Below are positions 41,262 to 50,987 of a stretch of DNA of 64,000 nucleotides, in pieces; positions within the stretch are counted from its first letter, which is position 1, and each line of letters starts with the position of its first letter. Origin of the DNA: Anaerolineae bacterium (GTDB taxonomy: Bacteria; Chloroflexota; Anaerolineae; Aggregatilineales; Phototrophicaceae); the NCBI GenBank assembly GCA_022822545.1, contig JAJEBE010000054.1, positions 1 through 64,000 on the forward strand, given 5' to 3'. The position numbers and the translations under genes were made by a program. The notes beneath the pieces were generated by a model. It made no database searches. It was not told the DNA's origin and saw nothing but the letters and a program-made list of their open reading frames with translations.

Positions 41262-42324
41262 GCGCTCGCCGCGCGGCGAAGTCGACGGCGAACTTTATGA
41301 TTTCGTTTGGGTTCTGCCTTATATGCTGATAGACATTGACCGCGTCCGGCAGTGAGTAGATCTTGTTTACCAAGCCCGGCGCTTGCAGCCGACCGCGCCG
41401 CATCATCGCCACGATGGTATCCATGGCGCGCCGCGAGTCCCAATAAGGATAATCACGCGGCTCATGCCCCCAGCCGCAGCCGTGCGGCACAATCATGGTC
41501 AAGCGATTGTGGTGCCACTCGCGGCCGAGAAAAAGGCTGTTGGCTTCGCCTTGGTAGAATCCGGCGGAGCAGACCGTCCCGCCCACTCGGGTACAGGTGA
41601 TGGCGGTGTTGAGGCCGGCATAGGCGCCGGTTAACTCAATGGCGATGTCGACGCCCATACCGCCGGTCAGGTCGCGGACGAGCAGGGGCAGGTCCTCTCT
41701 GCCGGGGTCAAGAGTGTGATCGGCGCCGTATTCAGCGGCGAGCTCGCGGCGTTTGGGCAGCAAGTCGATGGCAATGATGTTTTCGGCGCCGGCTTCGCGG
41801 ACGATGGATACGGCCAGCAGACCCAAGGCGCCCAGCCCGACCACCGCGACGCGGTCGCCATAGCGCAGGTTGGATTCGCGGACGCAGTGGATTGACACAT
41901 AGGCGGGTTCGACGCATAGCGCGAGGAGCGGGTCAATATCGCCCAGATGCCATAGCTCGTTCTGGCTTCGGATATTGTTTTCGCGGATATCCATCAGGCC
42001 GAAGACGCGGTCTCCCGCGGCGAATCGCCGGACATCGCCGCCGACCGCCTCGACGACTCCCACGCCACTTGTGCCGGTGTTCCAGGGATTATCCGCAGTT
42101 GGCATACGCGGACTAGCTTCCGGATCATCTGCGACCACGAGATGTCGGTCGACATCAAAGCGCATGCGTTCAAAGGTGCGATGGTCAAACATGGAGAATG
42201 TCGTGCCGTGTTTGCCGGAGGCGAGTTCGGTGCGCACGAGGACTTCGTCGGGGGCGAGCGGGCGGTCATCGTATTCCAGTACGCTCGCCTCAAAAAGCCC
42301 GGTAATTGCCAGCCGTCTTGGCAT
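41251..42324 (-). CDS. Zinc-independent medium-chain dehydrogenase/reductase (MDR)
   Basis: The 357-residue protein has the MDR fold: an N-terminal GroES-like domain and a Rossmann domain with VAVVGLGALGLLAVSIV (about 160-177) and an acidic residue at the next strand end (IIAIDLLPKRR), favouring NAD over NADP. The catalytic-zinc positions are changed: the usual CGTD loop reads KHGTT and the usual GHEG reads TSGVG. The structural zinc lobe is also missing. It therefore belongs with zinc-free sugar or polyol oxidoreductases. The ATG at 42324, behind a GGGAGGG site, replaces the longer frame start. It is the last gene of the sulfatase/sialidase operon. Confidence 0.85.
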   Translation of the reverse strand: MPRRLAITGLFEASVLEYDDRPLAPDEVLVRTELASGKHGTTFSMFDHRTFERMRFDVDRHLVVADDPEASPRMPTADNPWNTGTSGVGVVEAVGGDVRRFAAGDRVFGLMDIRENNIRSQNELWHLGDIDPLLALCVEPAYVSIHCVRESNLRYGDRVAVVGLGALGLLAVSIVREAGAENIIAIDLLPKRRELAAEYGADHTLDPGREDLPLLVRDLTGGMGVDIAIELTGAYAGLNTAITCTRVGGTVCSAGFYQGEANSLFLGREWHHNRLTMIVPHGCGWGHEPRDYPYWDSRRAMDTIVAMMRRGRLQAPGLVNKIYSLPDAVNVYQHIRQNPNEIIKFAVDFAARRAPRT

Positions 42325-42374
42325 CGCAACCCTCCCTTTCGCGCCGGTACACGCTTTTGCCGGAGTCCAGGATT

Positions 42375-43895
42375 CTAGCCCACTTCGGCGCGGCCGCGCC
42401 ACTTGGGAACCGGCGCGCTCGGTTTCTGTTTGCGACCGTTGCTCATATCAATGCTGGCGGCGACCTCTTGTAACAGTCGATTGAGCAGTTGCTGCTTGAC
42501 CGGCGCATGTTCGGAATCATGCCACAGATTGCGCATCTCGTGCGGATCTCGCTCGCGATCGATGAGCTCGCCCCAAGGTTGATTCAGATAGTAGGTCAGG
42601 CGCCAGCGCGGCGTGATCAAGGTGCGCATACGCAGGGCCGCGAAGTCGTCATCGTTTTCGACCATGGCGACCGATGGGCGCGTGGCGGCTGCGCCGGCGA
42701 GCAGAGCGCGCAGCGAAGCGCCTTGCAGGCCTTCAGGCTCGGCGACGCCGGCGATGTCGAGGAGCGTCGGCGCGATATCGAGCGCGGATTCGACGCTGTT
42801 GATGCTGTGACCGGTTTTGATGCCGGGTCCGCTGAAGATCAGCGGGATGCGCAGGGCGCTCTCATAAGGCAAGCCCTTGCCGTAAAAGCCGTGATCGCCG
42901 AGGTAATCGCCGTGGTCGGAGAGGAAGACAATTACGGTATTGTCTTGTAGTCCAAGCCGGTCCAAGGCGGCGCAGACGCGGCCGATACTGTGATCAATCA
43001 GCGATACCATGCCGTAGTAGATGGCTTTGACTTGCTGCCAATCTTCGAGGTCAGTTTCGGCGTAGCGATGCGGCGGCGTGCCGATCACGCGATCTTTTGG
43101 TCTTTCGCCGGCGGCGGGCGTTGAGCGCGGCCCGCGGAAGACTTGCTCATGCAGCAGCGGCATATTGCTGGATTGGGTGACGGGCGGAATCGGCGCTGGC
43201 ATAGCGGCTGGCTCGTATTGGCTGGCATAGGGCTCCGGCACAGTAAAGGGATAATGCGGGTCGGGAAAAGAGAGGTGTAGAAAGAAGGGTTGCTCATGTG
43301 CGGTTTCCAGGAATTCGATTGCCCGATCGGCGATGTAATGGCTCGAATGGGCGTCGGCCGGCAGGTTCCAGCGCTCGCAATTGAGACCTTTGGCGTAAGA
43401 CGTATTTTCCGCCAGGCGCGCGTCCAGGTCGGGGACGCGTTCTCGCAGCCAGGCGGAGTAGCGCTTGCCAAAGCAGCGGCGGCCGTGGCCGTTGACCAGA
43501 TCGACTTCTTGAAAGCCGTAATATACGCCATCGTCCGCGGCGAGTCGCTGGTCAAGGACCTCCGGCTCGGCGGCTTGCGGCACAAGGTGCAGCTTGCCGA
43601 TCGAGGCGCTGCGATAATTGCTGCGCGACAGCGCGCGCGGCAGAAAGCGCGGGTCATCCGGCGTATAACAGCCCACCATGCGCGTACGCAGGGCGGACGG
43701 ATAACAGCCGCTGAGGATGGAGGCGCGGCTGGGTGTGCAGGTCGGTTGGGTGACGAAGCACTGCGAGAACCGGGCGCCGCGCTCGGCCAACTGATCGATA
43801 TGCGGTGTTTTCACAATGGGATCGCCGTAGCAGCCCAAAGCATCGGCGCGGAGTTCGTCGCACAGGATCATGATGATGTTGAGCGGCTCAGGCAT
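42375..43895 (-). CDS. Formylglycine sulfatase (S1 family), sulfatase A
   Basis: The 506-residue alkaline-phosphatase-fold sulfatase has the metal-binding N-terminus IIMILCDELRADALGCYGD and the formylglycine motif CTPSR, whose Cys53 must be oxidised by a maturase. HLSFPDPHYPF and SDHGDYLGDHGFYGKGLPYE supply further active-site residues. No signal peptide is seen, so desulfation should happen in the cytoplasm. It overlaps the upstream sialidase gene by 8 bp, and the MDR gene follows after 50 bp. The subfamily and sulfate ester cannot be set by eye. Confidence 0.93.
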   Translation of the reverse strand: MPEPLNIIMILCDELRADALGCYGDPIVKTPHIDQLAERGARFSQCFVTQPTCTPSRASILSGCYPSALRTRMVGCYTPDDPRFLPRALSRSNYRSASIGKLHLVPQAAEPEVLDQRLAADDGVYYGFQEVDLVNGHGRRCFGKRYSAWLRERVPDLDARLAENTSYAKGLNCERWNLPADAHSSHYIADRAIEFLETAHEQPFFLHLSFPDPHYPFTVPEPYASQYEPAAMPAPIPPVTQSSNMPLLHEQVFRGPRSTPAAGERPKDRVIGTPPHRYAETDLEDWQQVKAIYYGMVSLIDHSIGRVCAALDRLGLQDNTVIVFLSDHGDYLGDHGFYGKGLPYESALRIPLIFSGPGIKTGHSINSVESALDIAPTLLDIAGVAEPEGLQGASLRALLAGAAATRPSVAMVENDDDFAALRMRTLITPRWRLTYYLNQPWGELIDRERDPHEMRNLWHDSEHAPVKQQLLNRLLQEVAASIDMSNGRKQKPSAPVPKWRGRAEVG

Positions 43896-44985
43896 TGCTG
43901 GCCTTGCTTCCCGTCAGCCACTCCAGGTCGAGGCGGACGAGGCTGAGATGATCGTCGCTATCGCCGCTGGACACCGCGCCGCGCTCGTAAAGGCAGAGGA
44001 TAGACTTGTCCGGGCAAACGGCCAGCGCGCTGTAGCCGGCATAACCCGCGTCGATGACTTTCGCAAATGGCCAAGTCTGGCATTCATCCAATGACAGGCG
44101 GATGGTGAGATTCTTGCGAATGCGGAAGATCGATGAGCCTTTGGCATCCTTGCCGTCTATGTTGTCGGGGTTACAGAAAAGGATGCGGCTCTCGCCTTCA
44201 TGCGACCAACTGTGGCGGAAGAGCGTGCCCTGGCAGGTCGGTTCGAGCAGTTGCGGGTCAAGCTGGGGGATGGACCAATCGCTGATGCCGTCTGGGCTGC
44301 GGCTGATGATTCGGCGCTGGACGCCGATGCCATTGCGCATATTCAATAGGACCGAGCCGTCCTCCAATTCGACGATGCCGGTTTCGTTGAGATTGGGCAC
44401 GACATCGGGCGTCATCTCCCCGCGCTGCCAGGTATCGCCGTCATCGTCGCTGTAAATGGTCGCGCAGCGATTGGGCCGGTGCGCCGATGTGCGCGAGGTT
44501 GACAGCCAGACGGGGATGAGCAAGCGCCCGGATCGCCGCAGGCGTATGCCATTGGGCAAGCCGATGGCGAGGACGCCCCAATCGTATTCGCTGCGGAAGG
44601 CTTCGAAGGTGGCGGTGATATCGCGCGGCTGGCTAAAAGTGACGCCGTCATCGGTTGAGCGCATGTAAAACGCGCGGGCGTAGCCGAAGCAGAAGAGGGC
44701 GTGAACGATGCGGTTCTCATGATCGATTATAGTATTGAAGTTGTGTAGCGGTCCCTCGCCGAAGTCTTTGTGGTCGAGCAGTTTCCGCGGGTTGGCCCAG
44801 GTCGCGCCCATATCAAGGCTCCGGCGGGCGATGATGTCGATCCTGTCCCAATCACCGCCGCGGCCGTAGCGCGCTTCGGCATGGGCCAAGGCAAGGCCGC
44901 CCGGCGTCAGGCAGATGCCGGGGATACGATACATGGTGTAGCCGCCGGTAGCCCGCGTGAATATATCTTGTCGTTCAAAGAGCAT
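43888..44985 (-). CDS. Sialidase-like (GH33) exo-glycosidase A
   Basis: The 365-residue six-bladed propeller protein has the sialidase N-terminal motif MYRIPGICL and four Asp-box-like repeats (SLDMGATW, STDDGVTF, SDDDGDTW, SLDECQTW). Likely catalytic elements are the Arg of RIP, the acidic stretch DWDRIDIIARRS, the Glu in NETGIVELEDGSVLLNMR and the Tyr in YAGYSALAV. No signal peptide is present. Sialidases remove terminal sialic acids; substrate preference is untested here. It sits five bases after sulfatase B and overlaps sulfatase A, consistent with coordinated glycan dismantling. Confidence 0.88.
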   Translation of the reverse strand: MLFERQDIFTRATGGYTMYRIPGICLTPGGLALAHAEARYGRGGDWDRIDIIARRSLDMGATWANPRKLLDHKDFGEGPLHNFNTIIDHENRIVHALFCFGYARAFYMRSTDDGVTFSQPRDITATFEAFRSEYDWGVLAIGLPNGIRLRRSGRLLIPVWLSTSRTSAHRPNRCATIYSDDDGDTWQRGEMTPDVVPNLNETGIVELEDGSVLLNMRNGIGVQRRIISRSPDGISDWSIPQLDPQLLEPTCQGTLFRHSWSHEGESRILFCNPDNIDGKDAKGSSIFRIRKNLTIRLSLDECQTWPFAKVIDAGYAGYSALAVCPDKSILCLYERGAVSSGDSDDHLSLVRLDLEWLTGSKASNA

Positions 44986-44990
44986 TGGGC

Positions 44991-46388
44991 TTAGAACCTT
45001 TTGATTTGTTCGGAGCCCAGGTCAACAGCGAAGGCCAAGGCGTCAAAGCTCTTATGCATCAGGTCCAGCTTTATCGGGCTGTAAGAAGGGTTATCCCACA
45101 GGTTTTCGAATTCGTCCGGGTCATCCTGGAGATCGAAGATTTCGCCGATACCGTGTCCATGGTATATGACAAGCTTGTAGCGGTCGTCCCGAATCATCGT
45201 GGCGTACGAGCCGGTGAAGCCTTCTCGGGCAGAGGGATTCAGGGCGGAATAATATTCGCAGCGGGCGAAATCCCGGTGGCTGTCGGCGGCGTTTTCATCA
45301 TGCAGCAATTGCTGTAAGGAGCGGCCTTGCATGCGAGCCGGGATTGGCAAGCCCGCCAGCTCAAGCAGGGTAGGGGCGATGTCGATCAATTCCACCAAAG
45401 CTTGCCGCCGCTGGCCCGGCAGAAAACGGCCCTTCCAGGACAGAATAAGGGGGACGCGGACCAGGCCTTCATAAAAGCGGCAGCCCTTGAGCAGCAAGCC
45501 ATGATCCCCCAGCATTTCACCGTGGTCGCTCATGAAGATGACGACGGTATTGTCAAGCTGGTCGCTGTCTTCCAGCGCATCAAGCATGCGGCCGACATTG
45601 TCGTCGATCAACTCGATCATGGCGTAATAGGCGGCCTGGATTCGTTTTGCGTCAAAATCTTCCGGTCGGCGCGCAGCCGTCTGAAAGTCGACATGGCTGA
45701 GTTTGGCTTGCGCGGCCAGGTCGCTTTCACGGAATTTGGGGCCCGGGAGCGCTTCCTCATCGAAGCGATCAAGGCAACTTTGTGGCGGGTCAAAGGGCGC
45801 ATGGGGATCGAAGATGTTGACGCTCATGAGCCAGGGCTTGCCGCCGTGGTCGGTCCGGATGAAATCGATGGCGCGGTCGGCGCACCAGGTGGTCTGGTGA
45901 AGCTCCGGCGGCGTCGCCTGCGGCTGCTCGAGCAGGTCGGCAAGGCGGTATCCCTGTTCGCGCAGCCAATCGGCATACTCGTGCCCTTCAGGCCAATGAT
46001 CGTGCGGACCGTGGCTCCAATGAAAAAGCCGATAGCCGTCATGCTTCGGCCGCGGCTCGATGCGACCGTGCGCGCCGGCCAGATGCAATTTGCCGGCGAG
46101 AGCGCAATCATAACCGGCGTCAGCGAGGAGGGCGGTGACGAGCGGCGCCGCTTCCGCCCAAGTCGCGTTGCCATTGCCGCAGCCATGTACGCTGCTGGGA
46201 TACATGCCGGTCAGGAAGCTGGCGCGGCTGGGTGTGCAGATTGGGCTTTGGCAGTAGGCGCGTTCAAAGCTGACGCCCTCGGCGACGAGTCGGTCCAGGT
46301 TTGGCGTATGCGCGTAGGGATTGTTCAAGGCGGCGATGGTGTCGTAGCGCTGCTGATCCGTGCAAATCCAGAGAATGTTGGGCCGCAT
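44991..46388 (-). CDS. Formylglycine sulfatase (S1 family), sulfatase B
   Basis: The 465-residue sulfatase starts MRPNILWICTDQQRYDTIAA, with the CTPSR motif at Cys51, VNIFDPHAPFDPP and FMSDHGEMLGDHGLLLKGCR. The ATG shares a base with the stop of the upstream BNR-repeat gene (TGATG). It has no signal peptide. The N-terminal DQQR is common in several S1 subfamilies acting on glycosaminoglycan-like or algal glycans, but the exact subfamily needs a SulfAtlas comparison. Confidence 0.93.
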   Translation of the reverse strand: MRPNILWICTDQQRYDTIAALNNPYAHTPNLDRLVAEGVSFERAYCQSPICTPSRASFLTGMYPSSVHGCGNGNATWAEAAPLVTALLADAGYDCALAGKLHLAGAHGRIEPRPKHDGYRLFHWSHGPHDHWPEGHEYADWLREQGYRLADLLEQPQATPPELHQTTWCADRAIDFIRTDHGGKPWLMSVNIFDPHAPFDPPQSCLDRFDEEALPGPKFRESDLAAQAKLSHVDFQTAARRPEDFDAKRIQAAYYAMIELIDDNVGRMLDALEDSDQLDNTVVIFMSDHGEMLGDHGLLLKGCRFYEGLVRVPLILSWKGRFLPGQRRQALVELIDIAPTLLELAGLPIPARMQGRSLQQLLHDENAADSHRDFARCEYYSALNPSAREGFTGSYATMIRDDRYKLVIYHGHGIGEIFDLQDDPDEFENLWDNPSYSPIKLDLMHKSFDALAFAVDLGSEQIKRF

Positions 46389-47986
46389 CAGCGAATGTCC
46401 TCCAGGTCAATATTGATGCCAACCAGGTGGGCGGTATCGGCGACATCGCCGGCATTGCTGTAGTCGACCAGGTAAATGCTGCCGTCTTCGCGCTGAATCC
46501 AGGAGGAATAACCGTGATCGGGCCAAGGCGCCTGGGCGGGATGATTGCCGTGCAGTTGTATCATTCGTTCGCGTTGATACTGATCAGGGTAAGCGCCGGA
46601 TTTTGCCTCCCAGGACCATGAGTAGTCGGCGAGACCGGGGTTGCCGAGCGCATAACTGAGGTCCCGCCAATAGCTGCGACCGCTATCGCCGTATTGGCCG
46701 AATTGTGTGCGCCGCAGGGGATTGCCGCCATGAAAATCTCCAGCCGGCCATGCTTCGCGAAAGACGCATCTATGCATCACTGTTTCGCCATCCAGCGTGA
46801 TTTGCAACCAGCCACGATGATGATGCAAGCCGACCTGATGGAAGCGGGTCATGTCGACCGGATGACGCATATCGTGCCGGCCGCGGCTGATAGCGATGTG
46901 ATCCGGCGCAATCGTCAGCAATTGCCCCAGGCGCGATAGGGACATGAAGGCGACGGCGGCATGCCCGGCGGAGGCTTCGACGCGGATTTCGGCCTGGAAA
47001 TCGACGGCGCTGAAAGCTGATTCCGGCGGCAGCAAGGTGTAACGGCATTCATGCTCGGGGCGATTTTCTATGACCAGGGCGCCCGCATCTAAGCTGGCGA
47101 CGTATTTCCGCCGGGGTCCGCCGATGGCGTAATCGCCGGCTTCCTGTTCCAGGTCTCCCACCCAGGCATACGTGCCCAGCCCGCCATTCACATGGCGCCC
47201 GGTCACCATGACGCGACCGTCCGCGAGTTGCTTGGCGTAGGGTCGGTGCAGGGCGAAGGGCAGCATTTGCGGTTCCGACCAGGTGTGCCCGTTGTCATCG
47301 GAGAAGGCGACGAAGGAGGGGATCCCTCCCGAATGATTCTCACGCATGACGCAAGCGAGGCGGGCGCCGCCATGCAGGATGACGATCGCGCCTTCGCAAA
47401 AGCGATGGTAGCCGTTATGCGCGATGGTGCTGCGCTCCGACCAGGTTCGTCCGCCGTCCGCGGAGGTCCACAAGACTTGGGCAAATTCTTGTGTTGCGCC
47501 GCGCATCAGGTGGGATGTCACACCAAGCGCGCCATCGGGCAGGTCGATGACGCGGTCCGGCTCGAAGCCGCCGATGCCACTGTCGGTCTGCGCCGGCGAC
47601 CAGGTATCGCCGTTGTCCCCGCTCCAGTACAGCCAGTTGCCGGGCGGCTGGTCCTCGTGAAAATGCCCGTCATCGTCGTGGTCGATGATGACAACCAGGC
47701 GACCGTCATTGAGCCGGCTCAAGCGCGGGGTGACCAGCCGCTCATCGCCTTGCGCAAGATCGGCGCGATCAATCTCACGATGTTTGAACCAGGTCGCGCC
47801 GCGATCATCGCTTGCCAGGAGCGTCAATATCTGGTCTTGCAGCGACCAATGGGCGTCAACATCACTGTAGATCAGCATATAGCGCCCGGAAGGCAGAACG
47901 ATGATATCCGGATTCTTGGTGAAGCGCCCGGGACTGCGCCAGATGTCAAAGGTCTTGTGAGCTAGTGATCGAGTATGTATCAGCAC
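46388..47986 (-). CDS. BNR/Asp-box repeat sialidase-fold protein with C-terminal beta domain
   Basis: The 532-residue protein has an N-terminal propeller with Asp-box repeats (SDDRGATW, SGDNGDTW, SADGGRTW, SDDNGHTW) to about residue 290. A second region (about 300-530) has WLQITLDGETVMHRCVFRE-type beta-sandwich character. The RIP motif is absent, so it may not be a standard GH33 sialidase. It could cleave or bind another acidic sugar. The frame opens at a TTG (48004), but GTG 47986 is chosen because AGGAG lies six bases upstream. A 67-bp gap separates it from the sialidase B gene. Confidence 0.82.
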   Translation of the reverse strand: MLIHTRSLAHKTFDIWRSPGRFTKNPDIIVLPSGRYMLIYSDVDAHWSLQDQILTLLASDDRGATWFKHREIDRADLAQGDERLVTPRLSRLNDGRLVVIIDHDDDGHFHEDQPPGNWLYWSGDNGDTWSPAQTDSGIGGFEPDRVIDLPDGALGVTSHLMRGATQEFAQVLWTSADGGRTWSERSTIAHNGYHRFCEGAIVILHGGARLACVMRENHSGGIPSFVAFSDDNGHTWSEPQMLPFALHRPYAKQLADGRVMVTGRHVNGGLGTYAWVGDLEQEAGDYAIGGPRRKYVASLDAGALVIENRPEHECRYTLLPPESAFSAVDFQAEIRVEASAGHAAVAFMSLSRLGQLLTIAPDHIAISRGRHDMRHPVDMTRFHQVGLHHHRGWLQITLDGETVMHRCVFREAWPAGDFHGGNPLRRTQFGQYGDSGRSYWRDLSYALGNPGLADYSWSWEAKSGAYPDQYQRERMIQLHGNHPAQAPWPDHGYSSWIQREDGSIYLVDYSNAGDVADTAHLVGINIDLEDIR

Positions 47987-48053
47987 CGTACACTCCTGAA
48001 ACAAGGTTATTCACATTCGACGTATAATGCGGAAGGGACGTGCCTGCCAGGCC

Positions 48054-49115
48054 TCAGGAACGAGGCTCAAGCGCGACGGACGCCAGCCGCAGGAATTCGT
48101 AGGGATACTGCGCGCCGCCTTCGTAAAGGCAGAGTACCCGACCGTCGGGGGCAATCGCCAGATCGGAATAGGCGCTGGGCCCGCTATGCAGCGTGACCTG
48201 ACTGTTCCAGGTTTCGCCATAGTCCATGCTGGCGCGCAAGGTCATATTGACGCGCTCTGCCGCGCTGGCGGGATTCGCGAAGAGGAGAAGTCCGTTCGCG
48301 TTCGGATAGTCGATGATGCTGGCTTGGCATATCGGCTCGATAAGTTGAGTGTCGCTGCGCTGGCCGCTCCAGGTGGCCCCGCCGTCAGAACTGATCGCGA
48401 CTTGCCGCGCGCGATCATCGGGTCGATAACTGCGCATATTCAGCAGCAGGCGGCCGCCGCTGATTTCGACCACTTCGCATTCGTTGACTTGCGGCTGCGG
48501 CGAGCGCCCGCCCAAGCGCCAGGTCGCGCCATTATCGTCGCTGTATACGACATGCGAGTAGTAGTTGTTGCCGGATTCGATGTGATCGCAGGGGATGACC
48601 AGGCGGCCGGCGTACTCGCCCCGCTGAATCTGAATGCCGTGGCCGGGCCCGGTCGCGTACCAGGTCCAATTCGGTTGCTTGACCGCACTCGTGATCTCTT
48701 CCGGCTCGCGCCAGGTCAGGCCGTCGTCAGCGGAGGAAGTGACGAAGACGCGCCTTGTGTCAAGGCTGCTGCCGGCGATAATGTCGCGTTCATGATCGTC
48801 GCCGCGGTTCCAGGTAAGCAGCAGGTGGATGATTCCCGTCTGCCGATCGACGACCGGGGCAGGGTTGCCGCTGGTATGTTCGGGATCATCCCAGACGATA
48901 CGCTGGTTGGACCAGGTCGCGCCGCCGTCAGTCGAACGCTTGACAAGCAGCGCGATGTCGCCAAAATCGCGGCGGTGATGTTTGCGCCCTTCACAGAAAG
49001 CCAGTATGGATTTGTCGTTTGTGACGGCGAGCGCAGGAATGCGATAAGTGTGGTAGCCGCCGCTGCCGCTGCGCCATAGGTCAAATTGCTCGATTTTCCC
49101 CTTGAACATGCGCAT
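48054..49115 (-). CDS. Sialidase-like (GH33) exo-glycosidase B
   Basis: The 353-residue protein keeps the most complete sialidase signature of the three: TYRIPALAV, then [19 protein letters not shown] with catalytic acid candidates, Asp boxes [32 protein letters not shown] and SMDYGETW, the Glu in [18 protein letters not shown] and the Tyr in [19 protein letters not shown]. It should release terminal sialic acid or a related nonulosonate. There is no signal peptide. Its ATG shares a base with the stop of the permease gene upstream, tying it tightly to transporter system 3. Confidence 0.92.
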   Translation of the reverse strand: MRMFKGKIEQFDLWRSGSGGYHTYRIPALAVTNDKSILAFCEGRKHHRRDFGDIALLVKRSTDGGATWSNQRIVWDDPEHTSGNPAPVVDRQTGIIHLLLTWNRGDDHERDIIAGSSLDTRRVFVTSSADDGLTWREPEEITSAVKQPNWTWYATGPGHGIQIQRGEYAGRLVIPCDHIESGNNYYSHVVYSDDNGATWRLGGRSPQPQVNECEVVEISGGRLLLNMRSYRPDDRARQVAISSDGGATWSGQRSDTQLIEPICQASIIDYPNANGLLLFANPASAAERVNMTLRASMDYGETWNSQVTLHSGPSAYSDLAIAPDGRVLCLYEGGAQYPYEFLRLASVALEPRS

Positions 49116-49993
49116 CAGCCCTTGATGCTGCCGATCATGATGCCTTTGACGAAATAGCGTTGGACGAAAGGATAGATGAAGAGGACCGGCACGGTGCTGA
49201 CGATGATGAGGGCGGAGCGCAAGGATGCCGCCGGCGGCGGGTCTTCAATGAAAGCCAGTTCCTCCAGGCCCTGCATATTGGTCGTTTCCAGCAGGCTGCG
49301 CAAGATAATCTGCATCGGCTTGAGGTTGGAGCGGTCGATGTAAATGGCGGCGTCAAACCAGGAGTTCCAATGCCAGACGGCATAGAAAAGCCCGATGGTG
49401 GCGATGACAGGCATGGACAGGGGCAGCACAATGCGCAGCAAGACAGTGGGCGGCGACGCGCCATCGACGATGGCGGCATCAAAGAGTTCTTCCGGCAGGC
49501 TCATAAAGAAATTACGCATGATGAGCATATTCCAAGCGTTGATCAAGCCGGGGAAGACCATGGACCAGAGCGTGTTGCGCAGCCCAAGCGCATCGACCAA
49601 CAGGAAGCGGGGGATAAGCCCGCCGCTGAATACCATCGTGATGAAGACGAATATCGTCAGCGGAACACGTCCCGGCAGGTCTTTTTTCGCCAGGGCATAA
49701 GCCATGGTGATGGTGAAGGCGAGGTTGAAGCCGGTGCCGACGATGACGCGAAAGAGTGTGACCCCGTAAGCGTTTAGGATGACTTTGCTGCGGCCGAAGA
49801 GGATGTCGTAGGCGCCGGAAGAGAAGGCTTCCGGGTAGAGCACGTAGCCGCCGCGCCGGGCAAATTCGGCATCGCTGATGAAGGATGTGGAAAAGACAAT
49901 GATGAAGGGAATCAAGAAAGCCAGGGTCAACGCGATCAACAGGAAATAGATGATGGCGTGAGCGATTTTCTCGTTGCGCGACAGTTTGAGCAT
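49115..49993 (-). CDS. ABC sugar permease, YtcP/LplC-type, system 3
   Basis: A 292-residue permease of the LplC/YtcP group with six hydrophobic segments (first [20 protein letters not shown]). The EAA loop is [20 protein letters not shown], and the tail [13 protein letters not shown] is typical. The ATG at 49993 is chosen over the TTG at 49999 because AGGAG lies at the right distance. The related LplABC-type importers of Streptobacillus and Bacillus carry acidic, unsaturated glycan fragments, which suits the neighbouring sulfatases and sialidases. Confidence 0.92.
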   Translation of the reverse strand: MLKLSRNEKIAHAIIYFLLIALTLAFLIPFIIVFSTSFISDAEFARRGGYVLYPEAFSSGAYDILFGRSKVILNAYGVTLFRVIVGTGFNLAFTITMAYALAKKDLPGRVPLTIFVFITMVFSGGLIPRFLLVDALGLRNTLWSMVFPGLINAWNMLIMRNFFMSLPEELFDAAIVDGASPPTVLLRIVLPLSMPVIATIGLFYAVWHWNSWFDAAIYIDRSNLKPMQIILRSLLETTNMQGLEELAFIEDPPPAASLRSALIIVSTVPVLFIYPFVQRYFVKGIMIGSIKG

Positions 49994-50003
49994 GAGCAAT
50001 CTC

Positions 50004-50987
50004 CTACCACAAGCCCGGCTGACCCAGGCGATTCGCCAGGGTATTGGCGGCGATCAGGAAGAGAAAGGCCATGACGCCTTTGAACAAGCCGACAGCGGCG
50101 GCAAAGGAGTATTTCAGCCCGAGCAAACCCTCGCGATAGACATAGGTGTCGATGATGTCCGAGACGCTGTAGACCGCGGGCGAGTAAAGCAGAAGGATCT
50201 GTTCAAAGCCGGCGTCAAGCAAGTTTCCGATTTCGAAGATAAATAGAATGGTGATGACGAAGGCGATGCTGGGAATGGTAATGTAGCGCGCCATCTGGAA
50301 GCGGTTGGCGCCGTCGATGGCGGCGGCTTCGTACAGGGCGGGATCAATGGCGGCCATGGCGGCGAGGTACAAAATGCTGCTCCAACCCACAGTTTTCCAT
50401 ACATGCGAGAGCGTCAGAATGCCGCGGAATTGGTCCGGATTGGTCAAGAAGGTCCAGCGCTCGCCGGTCATATTGTTCAGGATTTCCGTGACAAGCCCGC
50501 CGCTGGTCGCGAGCAGCGCGGTGATCAGCCCAGTGGTCACGACCCAGGAAATGAAGTGTGGCAGATACGATACGGTCTGCACAAAGCGCTTGAACTTGAG
50601 GCGGGTGACTTCATTCAGCATCAGGGCGAAGATAATCGGCGCTGGGAAGCCAAAGATGATCTTCAAGCCGCTGATGACCACGGTGTTTTCGATAACATCC
50701 CAGAAGAAAATAGAATTGAAGAAGCGGTTGAAATGCTTGAAGCCGACCCAGGGCGCTTCAATGATGCCGACCACGCCGCCAAAAGGCGAAATGTCCTTGA
50801 AAGCGATGACGATGCCAATCATGGGAAGGTAATGGAAGATTACGAAATAGAGGATGCCCGGCAGCGCCAGGAGATAATAGAAGCGGTAAAACCACATCCG
50901 CTTCAGCAGACGGCGATACCGCCCGTCCTTTGCGGTCTCTGCTGAACTAATCGTCCGCGGCATCGCGATTCGGCTTTCCCGGCTCAT
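50004..50987 (-). CDS. ABC sugar permease, LplB-type, system 3
   Basis: A 327-residue permease. The LplB-type start FYYLLALPGILYFVIFHYLPMIGIVIAFKD is recognisable in outline, with further stretches SYLPHFISWVVTTGLI and the EAA loop YEAAAIDGANRFQMARYITI. The ATG at 50987 overlaps the sulfatase C stop by four bases (ATGA), which sets the start; the frame itself extends 13 codons further. It works with the YtcP-type subunit encoded ten bases downstream. Confidence 0.92.
   Translation of the reverse strand: MSRESRIAMPRTISSAETAKDGRYRRLLKRMWFYRFYYLLALPGILYFVIFHYLPMIGIVIAFKDISPFGGVVGIIEAPWVGFKHFNRFFNSIFFWDVIENTVVISGLKIIFGFPAPIIFALMLNEVTRLKFKRFVQTVSYLPHFISWVVTTGLITALLATSGGLVTEILNNMTGERWTFLTNPDQFRGILTLSHVWKTVGWSSILYLAAMAAIDPALYEAAAIDGANRFQMARYITIPSIAFVITILFIFEIGNLLDAGFEQILLLYSPAVYSVSDIIDTYVYREGLLGLKYSFAAAVGLFKGVMAFLFLIAANTLANRLGQPGLW

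Noticed and set aside
44991..46388. Arylsulfatase export operon with periplasmic enzymes.
   Set aside because: The start codons are fixed by overlaps with neighbours, and the N-termini go straight into the catalytic fold with no signal peptide.
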